This document shows positions 1-11,400 of a stretch of DNA of 64,000 nucleotides, in pieces (the first letter of the stretch is position 1; each line of letters begins with the position of its first letter). The position numbers were made by a program, and so were the translations under genes. The notes below the pieces were generated by a model. The model worked only from the letters and a program-made list of their open reading frames with translations, was not told the DNA's origin and made no database searches. The stretch is taken from assembly GCA_964006375.1 (NCBI GenBank), contig OZ023267.1, positions 89,142,512 to 89,206,511 of the forward strand, in the 5' to 3' direction. This DNA is from Tillus elongatus (Eukaryota > Arthropoda > Insecta > Coleoptera > Cleridae).

Positions 1-1890
1 AAACAAAAGTAGCAGAAGTTGCAAAAATTGCAAGGAACAGACCCTATACATCATAGAAATAAAAACTAAAAAAATGCGCAGCTATACAATGAAAAAGCCC
101 TATCTTTAATCACTAAACAATTCAAATACCTACAACTTTCTTAGAGAAAATTAAATATCTTCGAGATCATTAATGCTATTTTAATATACATATTTAAACT
201 ACCCAAAAGACTATGTTGGAAACCTACATACCCACTATGATGAAAAACATATCCCCACCACAAGTTTGGAAGAAAATGAGATCTATTAAATCATAGACAA
301 ATTTTCGTGACTCAATAACTCAGATAGGAAATAGTCCCCGAGCTAGAAATTTTGATACATACTTTTCAACAATAATTATCTCACAATGATTGTTGCCAAA
401 GTTTTATCATTGTAATTGTGAAGCACATCAATTACAATGTCTGTGCAAGGAAGATACGCCAAATTAGAACCAAGTAGGTGTAGTCCGATCTCACTAAGTT
501 GCTGTCTATGTAAATTAGTTCAGAAGATAAACCAACAACCAATTTGTGTGGTAGAAAAAGCAACCTGTTAACTATAGCTTAGGGCGAATTCACCACAAAT
601 TGAAACACCAAGATTGTTGAGCTTACAAACGGGAATCCTCCAGGCTTTTGTTTGCAATTAAATCCTTTAGCAGTTTTTTTTTTTACATCTAGAACATGCA
701 TTTGATAATATTTAAGAAAAAATTCGCAGAAACTTGAGGTATAACCATGATAATATCTGAGCATTTTGCTTTAGTTTTACTGAAATCAATGAATTTTTTA
801 CAAGTTCTTATAATCTTCCTTTGGGCTTCGGTTTTTTTTTACAGAAAGTTTTAAAAAATGACATAAAGCTTGCTATAGTATTAATTCGATGACGCTTAGT
901 TTTGGTATCGTGGCGGTGCTTTTGTATGTCAGACAGTTTGTGGTATAGAAAACTTTAAAATGTGTATTGAAAAATTTGTTTTCGACAATTGCAAGGATCT
1001 TACATAAAAAGTTTTACGTTGTCTCTATTTTAAAGTAACTAATTCAGCAAAACCTGATCAAATTTTAAAACAGGATAGAATACTTTTAAACCTTAAAATG
1101 TAAATATTTTATTAATTCCTGGTCGTACAGAAAGGTAGTTCAATGTTAATACGTTTTTTCTGTAAAACAAGTTCACGGTATGTAGATAGAAACTAACTGT
1201 CTCTTTTAACTTTCATGGCACATTCCAGGTAGTAGATCTAACTTCTTAAGATGTAGGTCAGGTTGCTCAAAGCGCTAAGAAAAACAAAGGAAACGAGACA
1301 AAGAGACCTGCAAACTTTGTGGATTACCTGATTACTATCCCAAACTGTTAGAACTCAATAAGTACTTCAAGTTAAGGACTATTGATTGCTCAAATAATTA
1401 AAGATATATAAAAATGTCGGGACGCAGCAAGTGTGTTATGATAGCGAATTCTTATTAGTTTTGTAATACACAACTTATTTCATCTTCTAAGCATATATGA
1501 TTGGATCTGTTTAAACTTATTCATGTTAATATCAGTCTGTAGCTGATAATTGACCTTTCAATGCCATTCCTTTCTCTGTACACACAAATGTTAAATTTAA
1601 GTAGCTGGTTTTTATAGAGAATTAAATCTAAAGCATCTGAATTTTCTCTCAAGATGAAAAGTCACTCAAGCAGGGTTACCAGGTTTTTAAAACTAAATAT
1701 TGCCGTTTTGCTGAACGAGATTGCCCAATATCGCCAACTTTCCATTCATGGGAAATCGCTTAAAATCGTGCACTTTCTGTAAGAATTGTCACTTGTCAAA
1801 TTGTCCAAACTGAATTTTGCGGCGGGAATTTCAATTTTTTTATAAAAGCTTTCTTTTAGGTTGACGAGAAGCTTTAATATAATGATGTAT
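1..1890. other. Non-genic AT-rich stretch
   Basis: No convincing coding sequence, RNA gene or complete mobile element was seen here. Short open frames have no recognisable protein. A fragment at about 1410-1450 (GGGACGCAGCAAGTG, then TAGCGAATTC) matches the core of the 186-bp tandem repeat at 55467-55990, so at least one piece of a dispersed repeat family lies in it. Confidence 0.6.
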
Positions 1891-1900
1891 AGTGCATAGG

Positions 1901-2234
1901 GCTTCGGTGGTCCAGTGATTAGAACGTGTGTCTCTGGACCCAAGCGCACTGGGTTCGATTCCCAGGGTTCCCCTTTCACTTTTTCAGTACATACTATATA
2001 ATTAACATGAACCCGGAGGTTGTGGTAATGTATTTGAGCAAGTCGATTGCCTGCACGTTCCCTACTTCGCGGGGGGGGGGGGGGGGGGGGGGGGGTTGCA
2101 TGCGTGTTGGTCGTAAATCCGTCCGTCTCGTGTACTATACAATGTTGGGCAGGTTAATGATCTCACCCTCCATTACAGAAAGGTTCGGCAAAATTTACAA
2201 GATAGTGAGGTAAAACTGCTCCCTGGCGTCGGTG
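1901..2234 (+). mobile_element. tRNA-derived SINE, copy 1
   Basis: The first ~65 bp resemble a tRNA: an A-box-like GGTCCAGTGATTAGAAC and, 30 nt on, a B-box GGTTCGATTCC. The body then matches the sequence at 54491-54794 in order: TTTTCAGT, GAGCAAGT..ATTGCCTGCACG, a GTCCG..TGTAC block, CATTACAGAAA, TTCGGCAAAATTT, GTGAGGTAAAACTGCT, TGGCGTC. Two copies with the same order and a pol III promoter-like head are what a SINE family predicts. The family name is unknown to me. A run of 25 G interrupts the body. The tRNA head no longer folds as a working tRNA. Confidence 0.75.
2071..2095 (+). repeat. Homopolymer run of 25 G
   Basis: An uninterrupted run of 25 G lies inside SINE copy 1, where copy 2 has only a short G-rich stretch. 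It may be a real expansion with quadruplex potential, or its length may be a sequencing estimate. Confidence 0.9.
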
Positions 2235-3315
2235 ACTACCCATAGTCGCGGAAATAGATCGAAGTTAAAGAAGGGAAAAAATATATAGTGCATCAAAATT
2301 ACATGTAAATAACGGTCTACCTTTGGTCATTGAATTTAAAAAGAAAAAGGAACCAGAACAAGAATTGATTTATAAAATATTAAAACATACACTCAACAGC
2401 AGTGTTATAAGAATGCAAAAATAAAATATTTTCTCTATATAACGAAACATATAAAATATACTGTAATATAATATAACATAAACAACATACTCCTCCTTTC
2501 ACCTGTCAACTATCATCTTTTCTCTATTATCTATCCAAACATGCGGGTACTCTTGGTTTCTCACGGATATCGCAATGTCTTTGCTTCTCACGAATAAAAT
2601 AATGTTCGTCTATGTTTCTTCTGAATAAATCAAACTTTGGCGAAACTGAATAGTTTTACAACAGAGTTCGTTTCTTCAAGATCGCCCAATTGGCGACTTT
2701 TGATAACAAAAGTAGCCCAAATTGCGACTCGGCGCTTTCTTTGAAAAAAAACTCGCAACAAAAGATAAAAGATAGCCCAATTCGCGATAAATCGCCCAAT
2801 CTGGCAACTCTGCACTCAAGTCTTGTCACATTCTGTTCTTTAAAACACTACTGATAACGACTAAATAATTTAATATATCTTTGTTTCTTCTATTCAACTT
2901 TATACCGCACAGTAATGTCCGTTTTTAACGACAGTAGTAATATAGTTCGCAGTGTTTTCCAAATTCTGTTAAATTTAGTTCCCGAAAAGTTGGCTTACAA
3001 TTATTCAACTAAGCTAAATGTTTGGACGTCGCATCTGTAGTTTGATGGGAATATATGAATTAAATTTCGTTAAAAAATTTCAAGAATTTAAAATATGGGC
3101 CTTTGAAGGTTGGTCCAGGTTATTTATCCGTTTATCGCTTTGACCATTTATAAATACTTTTTTTTTAATTTTTTAATGTACAAAAGGCAAAAACATTTTC
3201 CAAATAAAGGAATGTTTTGTTTACAAGTTATACGTATATTACCTGCACACTCTAATGACTGGAGCTAGAACACAATATGTCGACGGCAGGAATAAATGAT
3301 ATTACAATGTTTCAG
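2235..3315. other. Non-genic stretch with short GCCCAAT repeats
   Basis: No gene was seen. Around 2675-2810 the words ATCGCCCAAT, TAGCCCAAT and ATCGCCCAATCTGGCAAC recur, and similar words occur at 1720-1745. These suggest small decayed repeats, too short to classify. Confidence 0.5.
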
Positions 3316-3329
3316 TGACATTTTTGAAA
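3316..3329. repeat. Target-site duplication, left of retrozyme
   Basis: TGACATTTTTGAAA is repeated exactly at 4398-4411. The last AAA overlaps what a continuing monomer would also carry, so the true duplication may be 11-14 bp. Confidence 0.75.
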
Positions 3330-3520
3330 CACTAAGTGAGTGGTGAACGTGTCGCCACCTAGTTCGGAACCAAGTACTATGTTGTCACGCCCGCTCCAAA
3401 TAACACAGAGTGTTAAAAATAGAGACAGTATACAACTAACCAACAATTTAAAAAATTGTTAGCCCTGGCCCATTTCTACCCCAATATAGGGACAAAGTAT
3501 GTAAGACTAGATGCATTCTC

Positions 3521-3589
3521 GCAACAATTAGAACCGTAGACCGGTTTCGCTCTCATTAGAGCTCTTCAGTACAGCATACTAATTGTAGC
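3521..3589 (-). ncRNA. Type I hammerhead ribozyme (monomer A)
   Basis: Read on the minus strand, this holds the core CTGAAGA (fits CUGANGA), stem II GCTCT/AGAGC with an AATG loop, the core GAAA, a minimal palindromic stem III ACCGGT, and the cleavage triplet GTC followed by TACGG. TACGG pairs with CTGTA just before the core (one G-U pair). Beyond an internal loop, CTAATTGT pairs with ACAATTAG to extend stem I. A very short stem III is typical of hammerheads that act as dimers. Confidence 0.8.
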
Positions 3590-4005
3590 AAAAATGCACC
3601 AAAAATAACACGGCTATCGTATAGCCAGTCTTAAAACACTAAGTGAGTGGTGAACGTGTCGCCACCTAGTTCGGAACCAAGTACTATGTTGTCACGCCCG
3701 CTCCAAATAACACAGAGTGTTAAAAATAGAGACAGTATACAACTAACTAACAATTTAAAAAATTGTTAACCCTGGCCCATTTCTTACATACTTTGTCCCT
3801 ATATTGGGGTAGAAATGGGCCAGGGCTAACAATTTTTTAAATTGTTAGTTAGTTGTATACTGTCTCTATTTTTAACACTCTGTGTTATTTGGAGCGGGCG
3901 TGACAACATAGTACTTGGTTCCGAACTAGGTGGCGACACGTTCACCACTCACTTAGTGTTTTAAGACTGGCTATACGATAGCCGTGTTATTTTTGGTGCA
4001 TTTTT

Positions 4006-4074
4006 GCTACAATTAGTATGCCGTACTGAAGAGCTCTAATGAGAGCGAAACCGGTCTACGGTTCTAATTGTTGC
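4006..4074 (+). ncRNA. Type I hammerhead ribozyme (monomer C), intact core
   Basis: This has the same design as the motif at 3521-3589, with a perfect stem I base: CCGTA before CTGAAGA pairs with TACGG after the cleavage site. Stem II is GCTCT-AATG-AGAGC, followed by GAAA and CCGGTC. Predicted self-cleavage is between 4056 and 4057. The outer stem I is ACAATTAG/CTAATTGT. All core residues expected for activity are present. Confidence 0.85.
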
Positions 4075-4312
4075 GAGAATGCATCTAGTCTTACATACTT
4101 TGTCCCTATATTGGGGTAGAAATGGGCCAGGGCTAACAATTTTTTAAATTGTTAGTTAGTTGTATACTGTCTCTATTTTTAACACTCTGTGTTATTTGGA
4201 GCGGGCGTGACAACATAGTACTTGGTTCCGAACTAAGTGGCGACACGTTCACCACTCACTTAGTGTTTTAAGACTGGCTATACGATAGCCGTGTTATTTT
4301 TGGTGCATTTTT

Positions 4313-4381
4313 GCTACAATTAGTATGCCGTACTGAAGAGCTCTAATGAGGGCCAAACCGGTCTACGGTTCTAATTGTTGC
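4313..4381 (+). ncRNA. Hammerhead ribozyme (monomer D), damaged core
   Basis: This copy matches the one at 4006-4074 but the core GAAA reads CAAA and one stem II base is changed (AGGGC for AGAGC). The altered G of the core is essential in known hammerheads, so cleavage at 4363/4364 should be lost or much reduced. Confidence 0.75.
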
Positions 4382-4411
4382 GAGAATGCATCTAGTCTGA
4401 CATTTTTGAAA

Positions 4412-5265
<854 letters not shown>

Positions 5266-5426
5266 ATTACAACTATTCCTATACGAGGGTGTATTATAAT
5301 ACGTCTCTAGCCTTTTTATAGCGCAACTAGCAATTTGTTGTTTATGTCTTGTTTTTAAAAGAAGGACATTTGGTTGACAGTATAACGTATATAGTACTAA
5401 CAATGTACCATATTTCATCATTGGTC

Positions 5427-6336
5427 CGCAACATTTGGTCAATCGAGCCACATCAGATCAAGAAACAAGAAATCGGCGCAGCAGAAGTCCACTGTATCGT
5501 AAGTCCCTTCCATTTCCATTAATTTACCATTTAACAAAACCCATTTATAGTATAATATTGTTTCTCTTTGTGTCAGTGCACGTACAGTTTTTTATTTACA
5601 TAATGTCTGTAATAAGTAGTCAAAGTCAAAAATCAGATAATCTAATTAAAAAAAGTCCAGAACAATTAAAAAACATCAAAACAACAATTAAAGGTAATGT
5701 TACGTGTTTTAAAACTTTTCTTTCCAAAATTAATTCTGCCAAATTAGACGATCAAGTCGTAATGCAAATTCAGTTAAGAACGTCAAAAATTGAGCCACTA
5801 TGGCAAAGATTCGAATCAGTTCAAGATATCTTAGATGAAATCGATCCAACTTAATCAGATGCTCAAGGTGACGGTTTTGAAGAAAATTATTTCTCAACAT
5901 TAGCTCAAGCTAAATCTATCCTTTCCGAGTATTATAAAGTTAAAGATGCTTCTGTATCAAATGTAAATGAGATTGATGTAACTTCTAATCATGAAATTAA
6001 AAGTACGCGTGAAACAAATGAATATTCGTCTAACATTAATCAGGTAAAATTACCAACAATAAAAATGCCCACCTTTTCAGGTAAATATGAACAGTGGATG
6101 GGGTTTAAAGATAGATTTTAAGCATTAGTGGAGGATAATAAGCTTTTGTCAGACATTCAAAAATTTTGTTACCTACAAACATCTCTCGAAGGAGATGCAG
6201 CAGAAATTTTACAAGTCTCTGGAAATTTCCGCCATAAATTATCAAGTTGCTTCGCAATCACTTACTCACAGATATGAGAATAAAAAATTAATAATACAAA
6301 ATCACATTAAGTGTATTTTTGAATTAAACTCCATGA
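5427..6336 (+). pseudogene. gag: BEL/Pao retrotransposon, 5' part: leader and broken gag
   Basis: From an ATG at 5603 the frame encodes a gag N-terminus of the BEL/Pao type: a leader with KTFLSKIN and a coil ending in QDILDEID, then KLPTIKMPTFSGKYEQW, which fits the DUF1759 gag domain. It is broken by a TAA at 5852-5854, a second TAA at 6119-6121 and a frameshift near 6220, after which NKKLIIQNHIK-type gag sequence continues in another frame. Before the ATG, TTTGGTC..CGAGCC resembles the usual BEL leader. No matching 5' LTR could be recognised upstream; only about 15 bp (CATTGGTCCGCAACA) are shared with the 3' end near 17720. The errantivirus inserted at 6337-6340 separates it from its downstream half at 14368. 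Confidence 0.8.
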
Positions 6337-6340
6337 CGCG

Positions 6341-6682
6341 AGTTATGGTTGCACCACCCGGTATACTACACACACCAAGGCTACTGTCAGCACATATGGG
6401 TACGTTGCGCTACACCGGCTTTTCCGTCGACTCAGCGTCCGGTTGATTTGCAGCGACATTACCGAGGGGAAATTGATCAGCAATTAATAGTTTATAAATA
6501 TATGTCGAACATTAATATTGAACAGTTAGTCTTTGCCATCCAGCCTTAATGGTATTAGATTACTCATATGTATTTTATTGTAATTTTTATATTATTTAAA
6601 TTTTAATATATATATCGTTGTACTGTAACTTCAAGTAAATAAATTTAACTTTATGAAGTTCAATTGAAGTACAACTCTAAGT
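6341..6682 (+). repeat. Errantivirus 5' LTR
   Basis: 342 bp from AGTTATGG to CTAAGT. It is matched by 14022-14363 with two differences. The AATAAA at about 6638 (AAGTAAATAAATTT) can serve as poly(A) signal. No clear TATA box was picked out, which is usual in this group. Confidence 0.93.
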
Positions 6683-6692
6683 GGCGCAGTCG
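6682..6692 (+). other. Primer-binding site, tRNA-Ser type
   Basis: TGGCGCAGTCG directly at the LTR end (its T overlaps the last LTR base) is complementary to the 3' end of insect tRNA-Ser (CGACTGCGCCA). The 17.6/297 group also uses tRNA-Ser. Confidence 0.8.
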
Positions 6693-7098
6693 TTAGTATG
6701 AGTTAAGTGCCCTTTTGACAAAAATCGCAAAAGTCCGCACTTCGATTTTTATCGTTAAAAACTCAGAACCAGCTTCAAAGTCAACAAAGAACAGCATCGT
6801 CCAAGTTGATAAAAATAATTTAAGTAACTTTCAATTAAAAATACAGTGAGTGCGCGAGCGATCATAAGAGAAAATAAGGTTTGATACGGAACTTCTGCCT
6901 ACGAAGTTGTCTGCCTTATTCGCTGTATCTTATGATGCTGAAGCAAAGAAGAACAGAAATCGTCTTCATCTTCACATTGGCGTAAGTGCTTTCATTGTTC
7001 CTTTGAATTTCCTTGTCCTACCTTAATCTAAAATCGATTAAAGTTAGAAGCAAATATTACGGGAAATATTAATTAAAATTTTACCCAAATTTAAATTA

Positions 7099-8454
7099 TT
7101 GATTAATAAATTAATGTCAGACTCTGAAACAGAGACAGTTGACAATTTTAATAATAAAGTAAAAATAAATTTAGCAACTCCCAAACTTATAGTAACAGAG
7201 AAAAATACAATAAGCTCAAATAACAATCAAATTATGGCAAATCAATTACAAAATTATCACATTAATGCTATTCCCGCATACGATGGGGACCAGCATACTT
7301 TAGCTTTATTTATTTCAGCGTGTGAAAATTTTCTCACTTCATTTGTTGATAGAACAAATGATGACAATCCAAATAACCAATGGATGCTTAGAATAGTAAT
7401 AAGTAAATTAGAAGGTAGAGCTAGAACATTGATAGGTAGTAGGGAAGATGCCACAAATTGGCCTCGTATTAAACAATTATTGCAACAATACTTCGGCGAC
7501 CAGAGAGACGAAGACTGTTTAGCTAGGGACCTCTTGCTCTTAAAGCCAGACCCTAGAGAAACCCCATACCAATTCGGTATGAGAATACAAGACTCACGTA
7601 GTCTTTTAGCTTCAAAAGTAAGACTAACAACTGCAAACGAAGCATTTCGTTTAATTAAAAATGAATTTTACGATAAAGTGGCACTGAAAACCTATTTACA
7701 TGGTTTGAGTGGTCAACTAGGGTTAGCAGTTAGGCTACAAAACCCGACTAATCTAGAACACGCTATGTCGCTTGTTCTGGAAGAAGAGAATTTTCAATAT
7801 GGAGAAAAACAAATGAAATATCTCCACAATCAATCCACAAATTTTAAAAACTCAAATGTACCAAATAAACAACCTCAATACATACAGAATCAGCAAAATA
7901 ATAGAAATAACGTTCCGCATTTTACGCACCCCCGACAATTCCATAACCAACCCACATACAGAAAGCCCTTAAATTTACGTAATCAGCCCCCACAACAGCT
8001 GACACAAAACGTATTCAGACCAAATCCAAATTTCAGACCAAACTATAGGCCAACACCTATGGAGGTATCTGCAAAAAATTCCTCGATACATACACGTCCC
8101 AATCCAAATTTTAGACAACATTTCCAGCCCGAACCTATGGAAACGTCATCTAGAAATTTCAATACTCATCCGAGAGGTCCTAACGGGCCTAACGCACAGT
8201 CATCACCTACCCAATTATACCATCAAGAGGTTCAACATGAATTTAAATCAGACAACCCTGTTTATGACGAATCTTATGAAAATTATCCTTCAGAAACACA
8301 CTCTTATACAATTCCTGAAGATGACGCTCGTTACTTTGACGAAACGAATCATGAAACGTACGAAGAAGAAACTAGACCTGAAGCAGCTTTTGAACAAACA
8401 GATAACATCGAACAAAATTTTATTCAGGTTATCGAACTAAACAAAAAAATATAG
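7099..8454 (+). CDS. gag: Errantivirus Gag, 451 aa
   Basis: This is the structural capsid/nucleocapsid polyprotein of the element. The central part (residues ~55-240) has the errantiviral gag pattern: IPAYDGD, then NQWMLRIVISKLEGRAR, then a WPRIKQLLQQYFGDQRDE block and TPYQFGMRIQ. The C-terminal third is Asn/Pro/Gln/Arg-rich and has no CCHC knuckle, as in other errantiviruses. The first ATG at 7099 follows a ~415-bp leader; a second ATG seven codons in (MSDSETET) or the one at residue 46 could also start it. It ends in an A-rich tract where pol is open in the -1 frame. No internal stop or frameshift was seen, so it is probably functional. Confidence 0.9.
   Translation: MINKLMSDSETETVDNFNNKVKINLATPKLIVTEKNTISSNNNQIMANQLQNYHINAIPAYDGDQHTLALFISACENFLTSFVDRTNDDNPNNQWMLRIVISKLEGRARTLIGSREDATNWPRIKQLLQQYFGDQRDEDCLARDLLLLKPDPRETPYQFGMRIQDSRSLLASKVRLTTANEAFRLIKNEFYDKVALKTYLHGLSGQLGLAVRLQNPTNLEHAMSLVLEEENFQYGEKQMKYLHNQSTNFKNSNVPNKQPQYIQNQQNNRNNVPHFTHPRQFHNQPTYRKPLNLRNQPPQQLTQNVFRPNPNFRPNYRPTPMEVSAKNSSIHTRPNPNFRQHFQPEPMETSSRNFNTHPRGPNGPNAQSSPTQLYHQEVQHEFKSDNPVYDESYENYPSETHSYTIPEDDARYFDETNHETYEEETRPEAAFEQTDNIEQNFIQVIELNKKI
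8443..8449 (+). promoter_or_regulatory. Probable -1 frameshift site between gag and pol
   Basis: A run of seven A (ACAAAAAAATATAG) lies just before the gag stop at 8452-8454. Gag reads frame 1 and pol reads the frame one base back, which is open across this site and has no ATG at its upstream end. Slippage of one base at the A-run would give Gag-Pol. The exact slippage heptamer is inferred. Confidence 0.6.
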
Positions 8455-8483
8455 TACAGATAAATTCTGTAAACCACCCTAAA

Positions 8484-11400
8484 TTGCCTTATATACTGGT
8501 CGAAATCAACCCCTCATTTCAAATGCGACTTATGCTTGACACCGGTTCGATGAAATCGCTGTTATGTGAAAATATTGCCCATAATTTTTATTCCAAATTT
8601 ATAGAGCATGAAAAATTTCAAATTAAATCTGTTCACCAAACCAGTTTTCATAATGAAATTCTAAAAATTCCTCTACCAAGTATATTTAAAACAGGCAGAG
8701 CTATATTTAAATTCTATGTATTTAACATTAATAATCAATATCATGGGTTAATTGGTACTGACCTTCTCAAACAACTGGGAGCTAAAATAGATTTTTATAA
8801 TAGGAAATTGGTAACGAAGCATACATGCATTCCCTTGTATTTACCATGTGACGACGACATACATCGCGAATGTAACTCGAAACCACAAGAATTAAATAAC
8901 ATAATACTGCCTGCGAGATGTGAAACAATAGTCAAACTTCCTATAGACTGTAGTTCCAACATAGGCATAATAAATAATATAAAACTCGAGTCAGGTGTAA
9001 TTATTCCTGCATCTATCGTGACAGTTTCAAATGGCCAGGCTATAACCTCTATAGTAAATAGTAATGAAAATCCCGTACAGCTGATTATACATAAAGCTAT
9101 TTATGCAGAACCTGTTTCAACTAACGAATTAAATTCCATTCATCATAACAAAGATATCGACTTAGAAAACATAGATGGTACTGCTAATGAAATTGACAAA
9201 TTACAAATTCAAAATTTAAACAGATTAAGACTTGATCACACTAATGACGAAGAACGAGACATGATAGAAAACTTATGTTACGAGTACAGAGACATATTTT
9301 ATTGCGAAGGTGTCCCATTATCATTTTCTAATCAAGTTAAACATAGTATTAGGTTATCTAATCCTAACCCAGTATTTGTTAAGCCATATCGATTACCTGA
9401 AGCTCAAAAGCAAGAAGTCAAAAGACAAATTGACGACTTGTTAAGACAAAAAATTATTCAGCCATCTTCCAGCCCGTGGAATAGCCCTGTCCTGATTGTT
9501 AACAAAAAATCAGATGCCAGTGGCAAACAAAAATTTCGCATGGTCATAGACTATAGACGTCTTAATGAACAAACTATTGGTGATAAGTATCCCTTACCCA
9601 ATATTTCGGAAATATTGGATAAATTAGGTCGTAGCCAGTATTATACCACTTTAGACTTAGCCTCAGGATATCATCAAATTGTAATGAATCCTGAAGATAT
9701 GGAAAAAACTGCCTTCAGCTCTGAAGGGGGGCACTATATGTACAGGCGTATGCCATTCGGGTTGAAGGGAGCGCCTAGTACCTTTCAAAGGGCTATGGAT
9801 AATATCCTTAGGGGTATTCAAAATGAAAAATGTTTTACCTACCTTGATGACATCATAATTTTCAGTACTTCTTTGCAAGAACACATAGAAAGGTTGACAA
9901 ATGTATTCGAAAGGTTAAGAAAGGCTAATTTAAAAATACAGCCTGACAAAAGTGAATTTTTAAAAAAGGAAGTAGCCTACCTCGGGCACATTATCACGTC
10001 CGAAGGCGTAAAACCAAATCCTGATAAAGTAAAGGCTGTAAGAGAATTCCCCATACCTAAAACAAGAAAAGAGATCAAAGGATTTCTAGGTCTTGTAGGG
10101 TACTACCGAAAATTTATTAAAGACTTCGGTAAATTAACAAAACCATTGACTCGATGCTTAAAAAAAAATGCAACTATAGTTCATGATAGTAGTTTTATAG
10201 AAGCTTTCGAAACATGCAAAAATATATTAATGAATGACCCCGTATTACAATACCCTGATTTCACAAAACCCTTTATACTCACTACGGATGCTTCCAATGT
10301 AGCCCTTGGAGCTGTCCTTTCTCAAGGGTCAGTAGGTAATGATAAACCTATTAGTTATGCTTCTCGTACCCTCAATGAAACAGAGCAGAGATACTCCACC
10401 ATTGAACGGGAACTTCTTTCTATTGTTTGGGCCACCAAATACTTCCGCCCCTATCTTTATGCTCGTAAGTTCTATATATATACTGACCACAGGCCTTTAG
10501 TATGGCTTATGCAACTAAAGGAACCCAATTCAAAATTAACACGTTGGCGTTTAAAACTCGAGGAATATGACTATGAAATAATTTATAAAAAAGGGTCTCT
10601 AAACTGCAACGCAGATTCCTTGTCCCGCATCCAAGTTCATGCTTTAGAGGATGCAGAAATTTCATCAATCGCTAATAATTTTGATGAGGACGAAAGACCT
10701 CTCCAAGATTTACAAAGGCAGCTCAACACCCCAAATTTTGATGACGTTGTGCAACCAACTGAACCCGAATATATTCCGCCAATGAGCCCTCCAGAACTCT
10801 CTTTTATTCCAGTAGAAATTCCTAGCACCTCAAGCAACACTATTCCACCTATAAGCCGAACAGACAAAACAACACTTGAACAAAATAACGACTTACGAGA
10901 CAGTGATCATTCACAAGTAAATGTGGAACCAAAAATAGGTATTCAGATATCAGATGTTCCTATAGAAAAACAACTAAACCAATATTATATATCTCCCGTA
11001 CATAATAATCCAAGACCAGTAAAACAACTAAAGGTTAACAATCACAATAAATATTTGGTGCAAATCCCGAGAAATGATAATCGACAAGCAATCATAAATT
11101 TTCTAAAGGAATATACTACAATAGGCAAAAGGTATTACTTTAATTTCGAAACAGAAAAATTATACCAAGATCTCTGTTCAGTGTATGTGGAAATATTTAA
11201 CAACAATGCACCCATTATTATCAGTTGCCCCAAGCATCGTCTGCCCTTAGCCGACGATGAAGAGATTAACGAGGTAATTAGAAATTATCACGAGGGAAAA
11301 ACTAACCATAGAGGTATAATAGAAACTATAAAACAAATATCCAACAAGTATTACTTTCAAAAAATGCGTGAAAAAATAACGGCTTATATTAATGAATGTG

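Larger units (their letters stand above)
3330..4397. mobile_element. Retrozyme array: inverted 307-bp monomers with hammerhead ribozymes
   Basis: Four monomers can be read. Copy A (3330-3636) and a truncated copy B (3637-3783) are in one orientation, and copies C (3784-4090) and D (4091-4397) are in the other. A, C and D are each exactly 307 bp. The array is flanked by a 14-bp direct repeat, TGACATTTTTGAAA, at 3316-3329 and 4398-4411, as expected of a retroposition-type target duplication. Each full monomer holds a type I hammerhead motif with the cleavage triplet GUC. Small non-coding tandem elements with type I hammerheads are known in animals as retrozymes, and related motifs occur in Penelope-like elements. 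No protein is encoded. The tail-to-tail inverted arrangement is unusual for such arrays. Confidence 0.8.

Noticed and set aside
1901..1970. Functional tRNA gene
   Set aside because: Only the A- and B-box regions match; the cloverleaf does not pair, and the same sequence heads a SINE body.
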